DNA of 64,000 nucleotides from Myxocyprinus asiaticus (GCF_019703515.2 NC_059365.1:40933501-40997500); one strand, 5' to 3'. Positions 23,271-37,760 are shown, counted from the stretch's first letter. Notes: generated by a model not told the origin, from the sequence alone. Made by a program: numbers and translations.

Positions 23271-24010
23271 CCCCGTTTCCACCTGGTGTTACGATGCATC
23301 TTGGGTGATCCGATCACATGTGGTCAGGTGAGACACATCGCTGTTTACACCTGGTCGCTTAAATCTGTCTCCTGTGGCCACTTGTGTTCGTATTTGGCGG
23401 GGAGGGTCTCTGTTTCATGGCGGCATACATTAATCACTATGTCAGTGTGTTACTGCATGATAATAAAGCATAACAATGTCAGAAAAGACAAAGAAAGTGC
23501 AAAAAAATGGTGCGTTGTTTCTACCAGATGCAGTTGAAATTTAATCTAAGCACAAACGCAACATGTCGAGCAGAATTATTATTTATTTTAGTGGATTACC
23601 TGTATTAAAGAAGCTTCAGGTGTTCATGCTTCTCATCTGTGTTGATATCAAACACACTACAGAAAATCCATGAAGCTCTCATGATTGTGTATGTATCAGC
23701 TTTTTCAAATTTTCAGATCAGACGGTTATTTCCTTTTAAAGCCGCTCGTAACCGGCAAAGATTAAGCGCTTGTTTTAGTGCAGCGGTTGATTGACAGGTG
23801 AGGGGTGGTGCTTCACTGCTGCCGGGACACTTACAGGAAGGATTAGCGTTTACACCGCGATTTGGTCATATGCGTTTTTGACCACATTCGTATGTGGTTT
23901 TTGTGATCCGATCACAAACCATTTGAGACCCCATTCAGACCTGTATTTAGGGCTGACCATATGTGATCGGATCACCCAAAACACATCTTAATACCAGGTG
24001 GAGGCTGGGT
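23271..24010. mobile_element. Non-autonomous DNA transposon with TIRs
   Basis: Left end 'cccgtttccacctggtgtta' and right end 'aataccaggtggaggctggg' are inverted. Subterminal 'gggtgatccgatcaca' (left) and 'tgtgatcggatcaccc' (right) extend the match. A second 'gtgatccgatcaca' occurs near 23901. About 740 bp, no coding capacity. The superfamily is unassigned. Confidence 0.75.
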
Positions 24011-25439
24011 CTTAGTTTTTGACATCAAAGCCTGTGCGTCCTCTTTTGCATCAAATTAGGCAGATGACAACATTGACTGGTTGCGTGACATGCCCTCATC
24101 CTTGAAAATCATAAACAAAACTATTTAAGGAAAAATAAAATAAAACCCACACTGCATTAAATATGGGTTCACATGTAAATTACCCTACTGCTGTTATTTA
24201 TGCATTTACAAAATCGTTTTGAATCGGGTTGTCACTTCATGTCCAGTGTAAAACCTTGGTCCTGAAAACCACTTCTGTAAAGTATCGCAAAACTGCAGGA
24301 TTTCTCACTGAGCATAATGAGTACATTTGTGAATACATTTTAGTTGTCTTCCTGTGAGCTTACATCATATGTTTTCTTTCATTTTGGATGTGTTTTACCA
24401 GCATGCACTCCAGAAAATAGCTGTTTGGCTGAACTTGAATCAGTCGTGGACAGTGGTTACATATGTTTGAAATTAGTTCTCTTAACTTAAAATTACAATG
24501 TAATCTCAACGCAAACACTTTGTGTAGAAAGAACCTAGTTAAATTGGGTAAACCCAACTAAATTAAACATGTAAATGTAGCTCAAATGAATCTCTTTTAT
24601 TTCTGTATGTACTAACTAGTGAATGTAAATGTTAGCATGCTAAATACAGAGTGTAGTTTAGTAACTATGTAATGGTTAGTACACCATTTGCTCAACAAAG
24701 TGGCCAATCAATATCATGTGTGACATCTACCTGTCCTCATTGTTAGCTCAAGCTCCACTCTTCACCATAACAATAACCCCCAAAACTCCCAACATAACAG
24801 AAACTCTTCTGAATCTCAGCTCAACAAAACATTAAACACTAACAAGTATTCCCCTTTATATTCATCTTGCAGTAAAACTACATTAACACCACAAAAGGTA
24901 ATCATGTAGTTCCAAATTGTCAAATTGATTTTACAAATTGAAATGGATAGAATGCAATAGAATCAAGTTGTGTTGCTTTAGTTCATTTTAATTAAGTAAA
25001 TTGAACAAGCACCAAAAATCCTTTTTTGAGTGTGTCTGTAAGTTCATGTATATGTGGTTTTTCTCTGTTCTCTTTTCTCTCAGGTACATAAAATAAATGA
25101 CATGTTAACACACTGCCTAGATGCAGCCCCAAAAAAGCAAAGAAGCATTTCAAGCATTTGCGGAGAGCTTTCAGAATGGAAGTGGAACAATATGATAGCC
25201 CGAGGGGAAAATAAGTGATCATGCTGGTATGTTTAGATTAGACGGAGAGGAAGCCGTCATTGTCAGATTGCTGTTTTTTTTATACAGCGCCAGATTCTGA
25301 CATTCTATCCTGTTTTAATCAATTAGGATGACACCTAAACCACTGTCTCTCTCACTCTCAAGCAGTGCATGCCTCGGTGATTTGCAAAATCATGTTGAAA
25401 TTTTTGTAATACATGTATACCTTTAAAAATCCTTTTTTG
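24011..25439. other. Intergenic, nothing recognised
   Basis: AT-rich sequence without recognisable repeat ends or exons. Confidence 0.4.
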
Positions 25440-25800
25440 AAAAAGTTCTTCTCCAAGCATGACTTGCATCATTAAATCTTAAGGGTGGGCGTAAGACGAT
25501 TGCGATGGTTGTGGGTTGTGATCTGTTCCACGTAATTCATGAAGTGGTTAAGACAGAGCAGCAAGTTTTGAGAGAGGAGGCCAAGCTTTATTAATAAGAG
25601 ACAAGGCGCACATCCCTTAACATGTGCCAACATGCGAGTGCATTACCTTCACGGCTGGCTATGGAAGAGATGTGAGCTGCATTCCTCTACCCACAAAAAT
25701 CCTCGACTCTGAGCTCTGACTCTGCGGCTAACACAGAAGGGACAGTTTGGAGGGAGTTTTATTGCAGGTTATAATGGCTTGTCAGTGATTTCTTAGAAGC
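25440..25800. promoter_or_regulatory. Candidate conserved non-coding region (intergenic)
   Basis: A stretch of balanced composition, free of recognised repeats and of long ORFs, between npm and fgf24. It includes 'tttattaataag' near 25590. It is proposed only because it stands out from the surrounding transposons and AT-rich filler; no alignment was possible. Confidence 0.2.
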
Positions 25801-27279
25801 TGCTGTGTGGTTAGTTTGTGGTTTCTCTGTGGTAATACAATATGAATCATGTGTCTTTTTTAACAGCTAAGAGACTTCCTCAATCTTGATCTACTAATGG
25901 CCAAAGATGTGTCACAGCCTTCAATAAATCTGAACAAGCTAGTGGTCAACTGATTTGGATTTTTCAATGAGTGATGTCAATATCTAGAGAGCAGTGTGGC
26001 TGATCGCCAATACAGTGTGACATAATGGGTAGTTGGCATGCTATACTCCATCTAAAACTATTTAATGTTTTGCTAATTATTTTACAATTATTAGCTATGC
26101 ATGCTGCTATATTACCTCATATTAATTGTGCCTGATCTCATGAAATTACGAGAATGTGGTGACATTTTTGCAACATGATAAGATTCCTTAACTTTATACT
26201 TTGTCTCAAAAAACTTGGTTAGTCATCATTTATTTGATTTATTTTAATATGTACATGTTAAAATGTTATGCTTTTTTTTTTTTTTTTTTTTTGAATAGAA
26301 TTAATTAGACACATTTTTAAAGGTATAAATCTTTAATACAATATATGTAAACACGCCATAAAATCAGTTGACATGCTGTAATTAAAAGTTGGGCAAAATC
26401 TTCTGCCGTTTTCCAGTGGACTTTTTTAATAATAGGATCAAATGGGCAGATTCAATTCAAATCAAGCTTTTTTTTTTTTCAAGATAAACTGAAGTGTACA
26501 TTTACAATGCATTATTAGACATTATACATAGAGATAGAAAATAAATTGAATGCTGAAGTTTAATAAAGTTTAAAATGTCAAAACTATTCTTTTCTCTGGC
26601 TGCCATTCAGTCTCTATCACGCACCTGCTGGGTCTCTCTTGCGCGTTTTCGCTTTTGACACTGATTCAGATGACAGTGAGAGAGCATTTTCTGGTGATGC
26701 GAAGAGATACGACAGCTTGCCCGTATCTCTCCCACACCTGGCTCACCGCTTGCGGGTGATTCTCTGTACAATAAATCTGCTCCCGTGTTTATTATGCCCT
26801 GGACATGCGTCACAAGTAATAAATAAACGTGCACTGCTACACACAATCAGTTTCTGTGTTTGGATATGCAGTCAATTCCAGTGGTGCAACTTGGATCTTA
26901 CGGGCCCCAGTGCAAAGAACCTGTCGGGCCCACTCCATGGGGAGCCTGGGTTGTTTATCTTCAACAGTCATTTTTATTGTTCCTTTAGGTCAACTGTTAC
27001 GGGCCCCCTCTCACTCCGGACCTTAGGGCAGCTGCCAACCCTGCCCTCCCTTGTAGTTATGCCCCGGTTGAGTTGAGCGTGCACCTCCTGAAAATGTATA
27101 TATGCCAATTTTAGCAACAGGAAGTGGGGAAAAAAACAAGTGAAGTTTTAGGAAGTTAAAAAAAACTGATACTGCATTAATTGCATTTTTTTTTTTTTTA
27201 TGCATTAAACAGTCAACTATTAATCACAGAAATTAAAGCGTTAAATGTTCCAGCGCTAGTTAACAAGCAGAAATCTGAA
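25801..27279. other. Intergenic; poly-T tracts and transposon debris
   Basis: Poly-T tracts lie at 26272-26292 and 26468-26480. At 26880-27080, 'gggccccagtgcaaag' and 'gggccccctctcactc' look like pieces of a DNA-transposon family, but ends could not be paired. ORF 26639-27076 (145 aa) crosses this debris and has no domain. Confidence 0.35.
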
Positions 27280-27698
27280 GATTATACACTTCTGTTAAAA
27301 CTTGTGTTTAATTTGAGATGTGAAGTTGTTTAAATCTGCGTTTTTACAGTCATTTTTATGGGATTGCGGGTTTACTCTTTTGCGTCGTCATCCCAACAAA
27401 ATTGTAAAATCGGATATATCTTTACACAGAAAAAGCTAGAACGTGATTTTATCACACTAAAATCATGTTAACACATATTGTTTACATCTTTTGGCTATAC
27501 CTTTAAAACTATGAATATGTTAACATTTGTGGATTGGCCCCATTTACTTCCAGTGTCTCCAGATTATATTATAGTAACCCAGATTTAGCTTTTTTATTTT
27601 ATTTTTTTAAAGAAAATAAATTTTTGTGGTAATCAACATTATGCAACAAATGCTGTCGATTGAGCTTAACTTGTATTGAACCTGGAATATTCCTTTAA
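27280..27698 (-). mobile_element. TTAA-flanked MITE, partial copy
   Basis: The right end '...cctggaatattcctttaa' and the subterminal 'atgctgtcgattgagctta' match the right end of the element at 42405-42998. The interior ('ggctatacctttaaaac', 'ggattggccccatttacttcc') matches the complement of that element's left-central part. The left terminus is missing. Confidence 0.6.
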
Positions 27699-28899
27699 GT
27701 GTTCCGCCAAGCAAACTCTTTTATCCGCCGATAGTCAGCCTGGCCAATATATTGGTCAATCACTAGAAGAAACTTAACCTGTTTTAGATCATGTGCTTAA
27801 ATATGTGTTTTTACAAAGTCATGGTAGCAGCCGCTGAGGAAGCACAGGAATATTGTTATGCTAATAGTCTAGCCGTGTCATTAAGAATTAGCTTGTACAC
27901 AACACAGATGAGTCCCCCTCTGAAATTAGCTGTAATGAGAGGGACTCAAAACTGGAGAAGTTCATATATTTACCTACAAATAGATCTTGAGCTTTTTACA
28001 TTCACCCTGCATTACTGTGAACAATTTTGTTTTAGCGTTTTTCACATACATTAGCTAGCTCCTATGAAACAGCAAAGCTAAAAAGGGCCATTTGTCATTC
28101 TTAAACATCTCTTGAGTAAAATAAAGTGAGTAATATTTGTGCAGATTGCAGTCCCAGTGGTTTCTAGCGGTTCTGTACTTCAAACGCACTCAGCGCAGGG
28201 TCGATTGGGGCACCTGTAGTTCTCAGAGAATGATGGGATGAGGTTTGGGTTTTTTTCCCTCCATGTTCTGGAGTCTCTTATCGAGATGAATTGAACCCAT
28301 TTGTGGCTAAATGGTGTGTGACAGGCCATATGATTTGCAGGCTTTTTGTTCCAACGCGATGACCTCTATCTATCGTTTCGACATGGCCAGGTGGATCCAG
28401 ACAACAGAAGAGTTGAGAGTAACCATACGAACAGCGAAATGAAAAGACAACAGAAATACGAATCAGACCAAATCACTGAAGGCTTGAGGCTGGAATGAGG
28501 CCACACTTTTAACACCTGGTATGGATCACCCCTGCGATACGGCATGTATGTTGAGGAAGGGAATTTGAGCTTAATTTACTACAGTATTTACTGAGGCTTT
28601 GTTCAGACCAATTCAATTGTATCCAATTCAAATCAGTTCAGCTCAGTTTGTGGTCTGAACAAAAAAAAAAAAAAAAACCTTATAAAATCTGGTTTGTACA
28701 AACCTGATCCAAATCACATGCAAATAATTTTTGAAAATGCGTTTCAGTCTGTATGTTGATATACTAGATATTGACTGTACTGTATCAACAAAAACAAAAA
28801 AAATCTATTTCAGTACTTGTAATGTCAGTCCTAAAGATCAGACTTGAAAAAACAAATTGGAATTGGGTGTAGTGTGAAAGAAGCCAAGATGCAAAACTT
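27699..28899. other. Intergenic, no repeat recognised at 28130-28520
   Basis: 28130-28520 has balanced composition and no recognised repeat. 28600-28660 shows 'ttcagaccaattcaatt' with the inverted 'gtttgtggtctgaac', a small imperfect hairpin. No exon recognised. Confidence 0.35.
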
Positions 28900-29100
28900 G
28901 GAGCTGTGGCTTAGTGGTTAGCACACATTCATTGAGTCATTGTGCATACGCTAGCGACACAAGTTTGAGTCCCTAGTAAATTATTTCCTGTCCTCGTTCA
29001 CTGCCTAATCTGTACCTCCCATCATTTTTTTAACCTCCCCTGTTCCCACATAATTTCCTGTCCTCTATCTAATATACCTCTCAATAAAAATGCCAAAAAC
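28900..29100 (+). mobile_element. tRNA-derived SINE (family D)
   Basis: The head 'ggagctgtggcttagtggttag' and B-box-like 'caagtttgagtcc' are tRNA-like. The body has two 'atttcctgtcctc' blocks and ends with 'caataaaaatgccaaaaac'. The copy is decayed and lacks clear target-site duplication. Confidence 0.7.
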
Positions 29101-29642
29101 AGTCTCAAAAGAATCCAACTAGAAATCAAGCAAACAAGTGTGTGAATAGGCTGAAGATCAGTGAAAGTAGTACTGAAATTATGTTGCCATTAAATTAATT
29201 CCAGAGGAGACAGGCTGTGATAAGGTTACTGATATGACTGGAGCCTTTATCTCATGTAAGTGCTCATGATTTTATACGTTTCAAAATTACTATTAATTTC
29301 TTTTGGAATAAAACTTTTTTAATGAGGAAAATTAAGACAGTAAGTCTTACTGGTTTGGAAAGAGCAGTGTGCTACTTTGTAACAGCTTATTGTCAAGAAT
29401 TTCTTCACACTTTTTAACCAATAAATATTATATAGTCAATTTTAAAGACATACACTTTAAGTAAAACATTAAGTCTAGTCATAGCTATGATTCCGTAGCA
29501 TCTTCTGGCTTAAACCTACTTACTTTGAGACAAAGGAAGCAGTAATTTTTAATTGAGGAAACTAGGTTCACACCAGTAAGTCAGGAGTTGGCTGGTTAAC
29601 AGGTCCCAATTAGCAGCTGCTGGTAGATGCTGGAAATACATC
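29101..29642. other. Intergenic, nothing recognised
   Basis: AT-rich filler without exons or paired repeat ends. Confidence 0.4.
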
Positions 29643-30234
29643 CTATGATGCAGGCCCGGCTCCAGATCTAATATGTAAGGTGGGCCATAGGACCCTCCGG
29701 GTGGGCCAAACAGTTGGAGGGGTGGCTGGGGGTGTGGTTGCCAAGGTGGGCCAAGCTCATGATTAGCCGTGTTTCCACTATTGGGCCAAATAAGGGCGTG
29801 GTAGTGCATGCCAGGGCCTGTTGCATTCCCACTGTCACATCCAGGGCTTCATTGTGCCGCCTCAGGGCTTTATCTAACGGCCAATGGCCTTTGGCCCGCC
29901 GAGTACCCTTGGACCAAACAAGGCCAAATGGGGAGTGAGGCGGGGTAAATTTCAAAGACAGGGTTTTGCCGAACTTGCCTCTTGATTGTGAAATGGGCGG
30001 GGTGTGTGATGTTGGCGCCAGGGCAGCATGTTAAAGGCGGGTTTTAGGGCAACGCTGCGGGACTATTGGGCCGATGGGTGAAATGCAGACTGATTTTGGT
30101 CACGAGGTGCGAGGCTATTGGCCCCAGCTGACCAGTTGATAGCCCTGGCTCGCACTGGTACGATAGTGGAAAAGCAGCTATTGTGTGGGCCAGGCCAACC
30201 CAGCCTCCCCTGTGGAGCCGGGCCTGCTATGATG
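29643..30234. mobile_element. hAT-like MITE with 8-bp TSD, carrying a nested element
   Basis: The outer element at 29651-30226 has ends 'caggcccggctcca' and 'tggagccgggcctg' and is flanked by the perfect 8-bp direct repeat CTATGATG (29643-29650 and 30227-30234), the duplication length of hAT transposases. A second element at 29766-30178 sits inside it, with ends 'gccgtgtttccactattggg' and 'acgatagtggaaaagcagc' bordered by TA on both sides. Neither encodes a protein. Confidence 0.8.
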
Positions 30235-31137
30235 GCAAAAATCATGCTTATCTATTGACAGCCATTCAAAGGAAGCCATGTTTCTGACAAAACTTATATT
30301 TTTTACAATAAAGATTAAAATGGTAATTATGTCATTACAGTGGTATTTGACTATCTGTTGCCATTGAGTGATTGGTCACATGACATCCAATCTCGAAACG
30401 TAACACCCATGTGAAAAAATTCCAGATCTCATACTACCGGGGAACCCTGCTATAGCTGAGCAGATGCTATTGATATGAATGGGAATGCTAACGAATCACT
30501 TTCTCCAGGTGTTTTAGAGCTCCTTAATACACATGTTCTCAGCTTTGTCGCATCATTGGACACACCCACATTGCATCACCAATTGTTTCTGTCGCTCACA
30601 TCGCCTACTAATTGAAAATGAATTACTTTTGGTTGCTTTGTCGCTGCAAATTGATACGTTTAACACCCCTTAATAAAGCCTGTACTTGGGGAAAAAACAC
30701 AAAAAAATTAGGCAAGAAACTTTACACAAATCCAGACACGAATGCTTGGCCAGCACATTGCAGGCACGTGGTCCCATTGAACATACTTAAAGTGTGTTTT
30801 TCCATTGGTCTGATGGTAACAAACCTCAATAAGGGGGTGATAGGGTTACCATCAAATGTATGTGCCATTAAACTAGATTTATTCAGGTAGCTACTGTACC
30901 TATAAATTTGTTGCCTTTATTTAACTTGCTTAGTAAAAGTTTCTTCAAACTGCTATTCTGCCTTGACAGCAGTTGTCATGAAAGAATAAACTTACTGTAC
31001 AAACATACACACAGTTTATGCTATGCTAATAGCATTGAGAATGCACATGCGTTCTCAATGAACATGAATGCACAAAATCAAGCTTGCATAGTTAAAGCAT
31101 TTGCATTCATGTACTTGCACAAAGTGTGTTTTGGGCC
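30235..31137. other. Intergenic, nothing recognised
   Basis: No exon or repeat ends paired. ORFs at 30612 and 30908 have no domain. Confidence 0.4.
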
Positions 31138-31395
31138 TTAAGGCTAGGGTATACATCGTTTTTCACTTGCCGTTTCTTGCGTGGTCGAGCACGCTGTCTT
31201 TCAAAGTATGCCTTTGACCGCTACCCTCTACGGACGTGTTCACCACATGCACGCTATGACTGCTTTGTGACTCTTCAGTACAGTCAATGCCAGGCTTGCG
31301 CTGACGACGCGCACAGATGAGGACTGTCCTAGTGTCTGTGCACTGTGCCTGAGACATACCGGCATGCGGAAAACTGAAGTATGCTTTGGCCTTTA
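31138..31395. mobile_element. Harbinger-like MITE with TTA duplication
   Basis: The element at 31141-31392 (252 bp) has ends 'aggctagggtatac' and 'gaagtatgctttggcct', inverted, and is flanked by TTA at 31138-31140 and 31393-31395. A 3-bp TTA duplication and these features fit PIF/Harbinger. A second member is at 44850-45178. Confidence 0.75.
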
Positions 31396-33470
31396 GGCTT
31401 CATCTACCTTTAAAACATACTTATTCAGTTTGTAGGTCCCTTTGGGTTTCTTTTGGTCACTTGTATCTGTGTCCTTAAAAATATGAATTATCTGTTAGGA
31501 AAGGAATCTTTTTTTCCTGTCCTGTTCAGAAAACATTTGCAACCAAAAGCCAGAAAAGTTGAAAGCTGATTGGTAATGGATGATTCTGTCTGTCTCTCTC
31601 TCTCTCTTTCTCTCTAGGAGCCCAGAGGCTAGTATTTCACTGATTACAGAGTGGCCATATGTGAATGGTTGTTTGTGTATTGACAGAACAAAGGAAGCAC
31701 GGGCTCTAAGGAGGTGTTAGACAGGGGAATGGATCAGTCCGGGGGGGGTGGGGGGTGTATACTGACTACCCCATTGAGTTTGAGCTAGTTTCAACTAGCT
31801 CTTAGGGGTACACACAGTACACTTCGAGCACACTTCTCTTGAAAGGTGTGTATGTCTGTTTATACAGTGTAAGAGAATACACCTGAGACTGTGTAAATTC
31901 TAACAGAAGAATATGGCTCATTCCAGTGTTGTCTGCTTTCATGAACAAAGCTTCTCTGTTTTAAAACGGTAAAGTGCCCTTAGCTGACCCATTCTGGAAG
32001 CAAAGGTAGTGTTTACTGTAATCAGAGAAACTGTTTTTATGACTGAGCATTGTGAGGACTAGGCTTCTGTTCAGGACTAGTTGGTGACTACTTCATTGTA
32101 TTTTATTAAAGAGATGATGTCAACAAGATTTTCTGGCCTATGTCCAGAACCAAGTAAGTCTTTGATTGACAAAGACAATTTCGTCCATCAACACTTCAGA
32201 CTTTTCCACTGTTTATTGCCTCATTGTGAAGTTTGAAGGTGTCATTGTGTAATTGCAGCTATCAAATCATTTTCACTGTCCAGTGTAGTACAGCAGCAGT
32301 TTGACCAACAAAATTTTACATCAAATGCTCTCAAACCGAAGAGGTCAAGGTTTGGCTTGTTAGCGTGGCCCAGTTAGCCCCTGCTGCTAGATGCTGAAAC
32401 TACACCATCTGGTCCAAGAGCATCTTTCTTTATTGATGGTCATTGAAATGGAGCTGCATATTCTGACCATTTCTTCAATTTCGGGCAATTTTAGTAGTGT
32501 AGCTTTCTAGACAGTTAGGTTTTGTTAAAAATGTTTTACCCTCACTCACTAAATTTTCTAATTTGTCTACTAACAATGTCAAACAAGAGATTTATGTCAT
32601 TTTTTAAAAAAAATTCTGAAAGTCATGAAAATTCCCACAACAGTGTCATTTCCAGCACATCTCAAATTCTGTATTGTGTTTAATTGAATTCTGTGCTGGA
32701 AATGACAATGATGGAAAAGATTGTTTTGTCTTCCTGATGCTAATTTCATATCTAACATTTTATGTATCCTAAATACACACAATTAAATAATATGTTCACA
32801 CTTTATGCATCATTTGGCAAAATTAGAACTTGATTGGAAATTACACCAAATAAAAAAATATTCTGCTCCCAAGTGATATTTACCTTGAATTTTCTTTGTT
32901 TTCTTTAAACATCACTTGTTTCATATTTCATCTCAAGCATGCTCTTCAATGACACTTTTTTTCGACGTGGTTGACAAGAACACAGCTCTTACAAAAAATA
33001 AAAAATATATTGGGCACAAAATGGTCTGGTGTGGTCAAAATGATGCAGCTTCTGTGGGACGGTCTTAATTTTTAAAAATACATTTTGCACAATAAATATT
33101 AATATGGTTTGTGTTTATTCCACTCATTGTTTATATTATCAGAGTTTTAAACATGTAATAATTTGTATTTTTTATAATGTATTTTCATAGTTTAATATTG
33201 AAGCTTTGGGTCTGGGACAAGGCTAAAACTGTAAAATCTGTACATAAAAGGACTTTGAAAAGTACCAAAAATAAATAATAAAGGTCTGGTAGGTATATTA
33301 GTTTAACAATCAACCCCTGGCACATGAAATAACCCAAAGTTGAAGAAACACCCATATTGCAAGCAACACATAAATTGAAAATGTTTAATTATATCATAGT
33401 AGATCTTTTACTGGTGCCCATTTTTTATTTTTTTCACTTGAGCTCTTAAAAGTGTGAAATGGACTTTGAC
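31396..33470. other. Intergenic; small fold-back at 32641-32708
   Basis: Contains a TC tract near 31590-31616, a G run at 31741-31755, and a ~68-bp hairpin (32641-32708; arms 'agtgtcatttccagcac' and 'gtgctggaaatgaca') that is a known style of fish mini-MITE. No exons recognised. Confidence 0.5.
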
Positions 33471-34300
33471 TCTCTGGTGAAGTGCTTACCATCTGCCAAT
33501 CAGCGTGTCAGGACATCATTTACTCTCGAGTAATTAGATTGGCTCAAAGACAGTTGTGTCCAGAACTTAGTGTCTATGAGCAAAGATGGCATATTCAAAT
33601 TGCATATTCCCGGACAACCAGCCGAACAACTGACACTGAAATGAACGGTAATGCCAACGGATAGTTGTCTTCTGGTATGATGGATGTGACCTTTTTGCTC
33701 TAACCTCTTTCATCCAAATCCACTCACCTTTAAATGTATTTTCTTTCCTGTGTCTTTAGAACTCAGATTTTATTTTTTTCACAGCAACTCGAGATGAGAT
33801 AAATGAACATCTGTGATTAGTCGCCGCTGTCTGGCTAACAAGGTGTCACCCGTCAGACCGGTAGGATGTGCCAAAGAAACCAGAGATGGGGGGGGTTGCT
33901 TTTCCCAAACCAATTACTCTCCCCAGTTTGAAACATCCACTCTATTGTGACAAGCTCTGACAGGCCAGCTCTTTTAAATCTATTAAACTCCACAGCAAAC
34001 ACTCCACAAAAACGACTGTGGAATAATTAAGGAGCGCACAGTTCAGTGAGCCATGGAAATTGATGCAGTCATGAAAATAAAAACACATGTTAGCAGCTAG
34101 TGGCAAGGGAGCCGTAAAGAGTGTTTATGACGTTGGACAGGGAACATAGAGCAAGGGGGAAAATATCATCATTAGCACCACGCTGCGCAGCCTGGTCGCA
34201 GGCCCTGCTAATGCATTCTATGTGTAGACCAGGATTTGGACCGCTCTGACAGAACAGTTATCTAATTCAGTTGCCAAGGCAGCATCACCCTTTCGGCTTT
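33471..34300. promoter_or_regulatory. Candidate conserved non-coding region upstream of fgf24
   Basis: About 800 bp without recognised repeats in otherwise transposon-rich DNA, some 7 kb 5' of fgf24. It holds TAATTA homeodomain-type cores at 33531-33536 and 34024-34029, and an octamer-like 'attgcatattc' near 33599. The call rests on composition and motifs only. Confidence 0.3.
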
Positions 34301-34302
34301 AC

Positions 34303-34624
34303 ACACACACACACACACTCTCAGACCCACTGACCACTAGACCCCCCAACCTTCAAATGTGCCTCACCCCCCACACACACTTCTGTTCCCACACACCTAT
34401 CCAACATCACACATGCCACGTCCTGCACTTCAGTGGACTTCTAAATGGTTCCATGCAGTCGACGTGTGACGGGGGACAAATTAGGAATGTGTGCACACCC
34501 TCAAAGCAACATCAAGGCTTTGATCCCCCCACCCCCCACCTTCTCTGTCACTCTCGGACAGGACATGACCGGAAATCGACCTATCAGGGTTTTTTTTTTT
34601 TTTTAAATGATTGACCATTGCTGT

Positions 34625-34679
<55 letters not shown>
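34303..34679. repeat. AC-rich, T and GA microsatellite cluster
   Basis: Contains (CA)n at 34303-34318, C/A-rich text to 34400, a poly-T tract at 34590-34604, and an interrupted (GA)n at 34626-34680 that abuts the Tc1 element. Confidence 0.85.
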
Positions 34680-36300
<1,621 letters not shown>

Positions 36301-36567
36301 GTAGGTAGGTAGGTGACCTTCGATTTTTCAAGGCAATCGGTTTGCATGCTTTTTCTATGTAAACATAATTATTTGGCTCAAGTAAAGTGAACTTATTTTT
36401 TTAAATAATGTTAAGTAGTTACAGGTAAATTTAAAGAACAATTGTTATTTTTCTGGATAAGTTCCCTTGTTTTGACCAAACATACATAATTTATTCATGT
36501 GCAAGGGCTTATGGGTATTCCACACAGCCGGTTTTTTACTTAATAATTTTGAGTTAGTAGCACTTGA

Positions 36568-36912
36568 AGCCAGGTCTCCTAAGCAACCAAATTGGACCGG
36601 TTGCTAGGGAGGGTAGAGTCATATGGGGTAACCTCCTCATGGTCGCTATAATGTGGTTTGTTCTCGGTGGGGCGCATGGTGAATTGAGCGTGGTTGCCGC
36701 GGTGGATGGTGTGAAGCCTCCACACGCACTATGTCTCTGTGGCAACGCGCTCAACAAGCCACGTGATAAGATGCGCGGATTGACTGTCTCAGACGCGGAG
36801 GCAACTGAGATTTGTCCTCCGCCACCCAGACTGAGGCGAATCACTATGTGACCACGAGGACTTAGAGCGCATTGGGTATTGGGCATTCCAAATTGGGAGA
36901 AAAAGGGGAAAA
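36568..36912 (+). mobile_element. SINE family A, 5'-truncated
   Basis: Begins at 'ccaggtctcctaagcaacc', that is, downstream of the tRNA-like head, and runs to 'aattgggagaaaaaggggaa'. It lacks the A and B boxes, as expected for an incomplete reverse-transcription copy or a later deletion. It directly abuts the Tc1 fragment at 36913. Confidence 0.8.
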
Positions 36913-37760
36913 GATCCATAACACTCTTTTCCAATTATCTGTTGTACGATGTGTGTGTTACTTTGCCCACTCTAACCTTTTCTTTTTGTTTTTCTGTTTC
37001 AAAAGTGGCTTTTTCTTTGCAACTCTTCTCATAAGGCCTGCACCCCTGAGTCTTCTCTTTACTGTTGTACATGAAACTGGTGTTGAGTAGGTAGAATTCA
37101 ATGAAGCTGTCAGCTGAGGACATGTGAGGCACCTATTTCTCAAACTAGAGACTCTGATGTACTTATCCTCTTGTTTAGTTGTACATCTGGCCTTCCACAT
37201 CTCTTTCTGTCCTTATTAGAGCCAGTTGTGCTTTGTGCTGTATTGTACACCTATGTATGAAATGTTCAGGTTTTTTTGGCAATTTCAAGCATTTTATAGC
37301 CTTCATTCCTCAAAACAATGATTGACTGATGAGTTTCTAGAGAAAACTGTTTCTTTTTTGCCATTTTTGATCTAATATTGACCTTAAGACATGCCAGTCT
37401 ATTGCATACCGTGGCAACTCAAAAACAAACACAAAGACAAGGTTAAGCTTCATTTAATGAACCAAATAGCTTTCAGCTGTGTTTGATATAATGGCAAGTG
37501 ATTTTCTTGTACCAAATTAGCAATTTAGCATGATTACTCAAGGATAAGGTGTTGGAGTGATGGCTGCTGGAAATGGGGCCTATCTAGATTTTATCAAAAA
37601 TGCCTATTTTTTTCAAATAGTGATGGTGCTTTTTAACATCAGTAATGTCCTGACTATACTTTGTGATCAGTTGAATGCCACTTTGGTGAATTAAAGTACC
37701 AATTTCCTTCCAAAACAGCATAATATGTACATTATTCCAAACTTTTGGCCACTAATGTAT
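36913..37760 (-). mobile_element. Truncated Tc1-like element, same family as 17589
   Basis: Its right end 'aacttttggccactaatgta' is the family terminus. The minus strand encodes the N-terminal transposase part ('RRVAKKKPLLKQKNKKK' near 37000). The copy stops at 'aagatccataacac', at the same internal point where the 17589 element is deleted. The catalytic half and the other terminus are absent. Confidence 0.8.

Noticed and set aside
26639..27076. 145-residue ORF
   Set aside because: No recognisable domain, no splice context, crosses repeat debris ('gggccccagtgcaaag'); probably chance.
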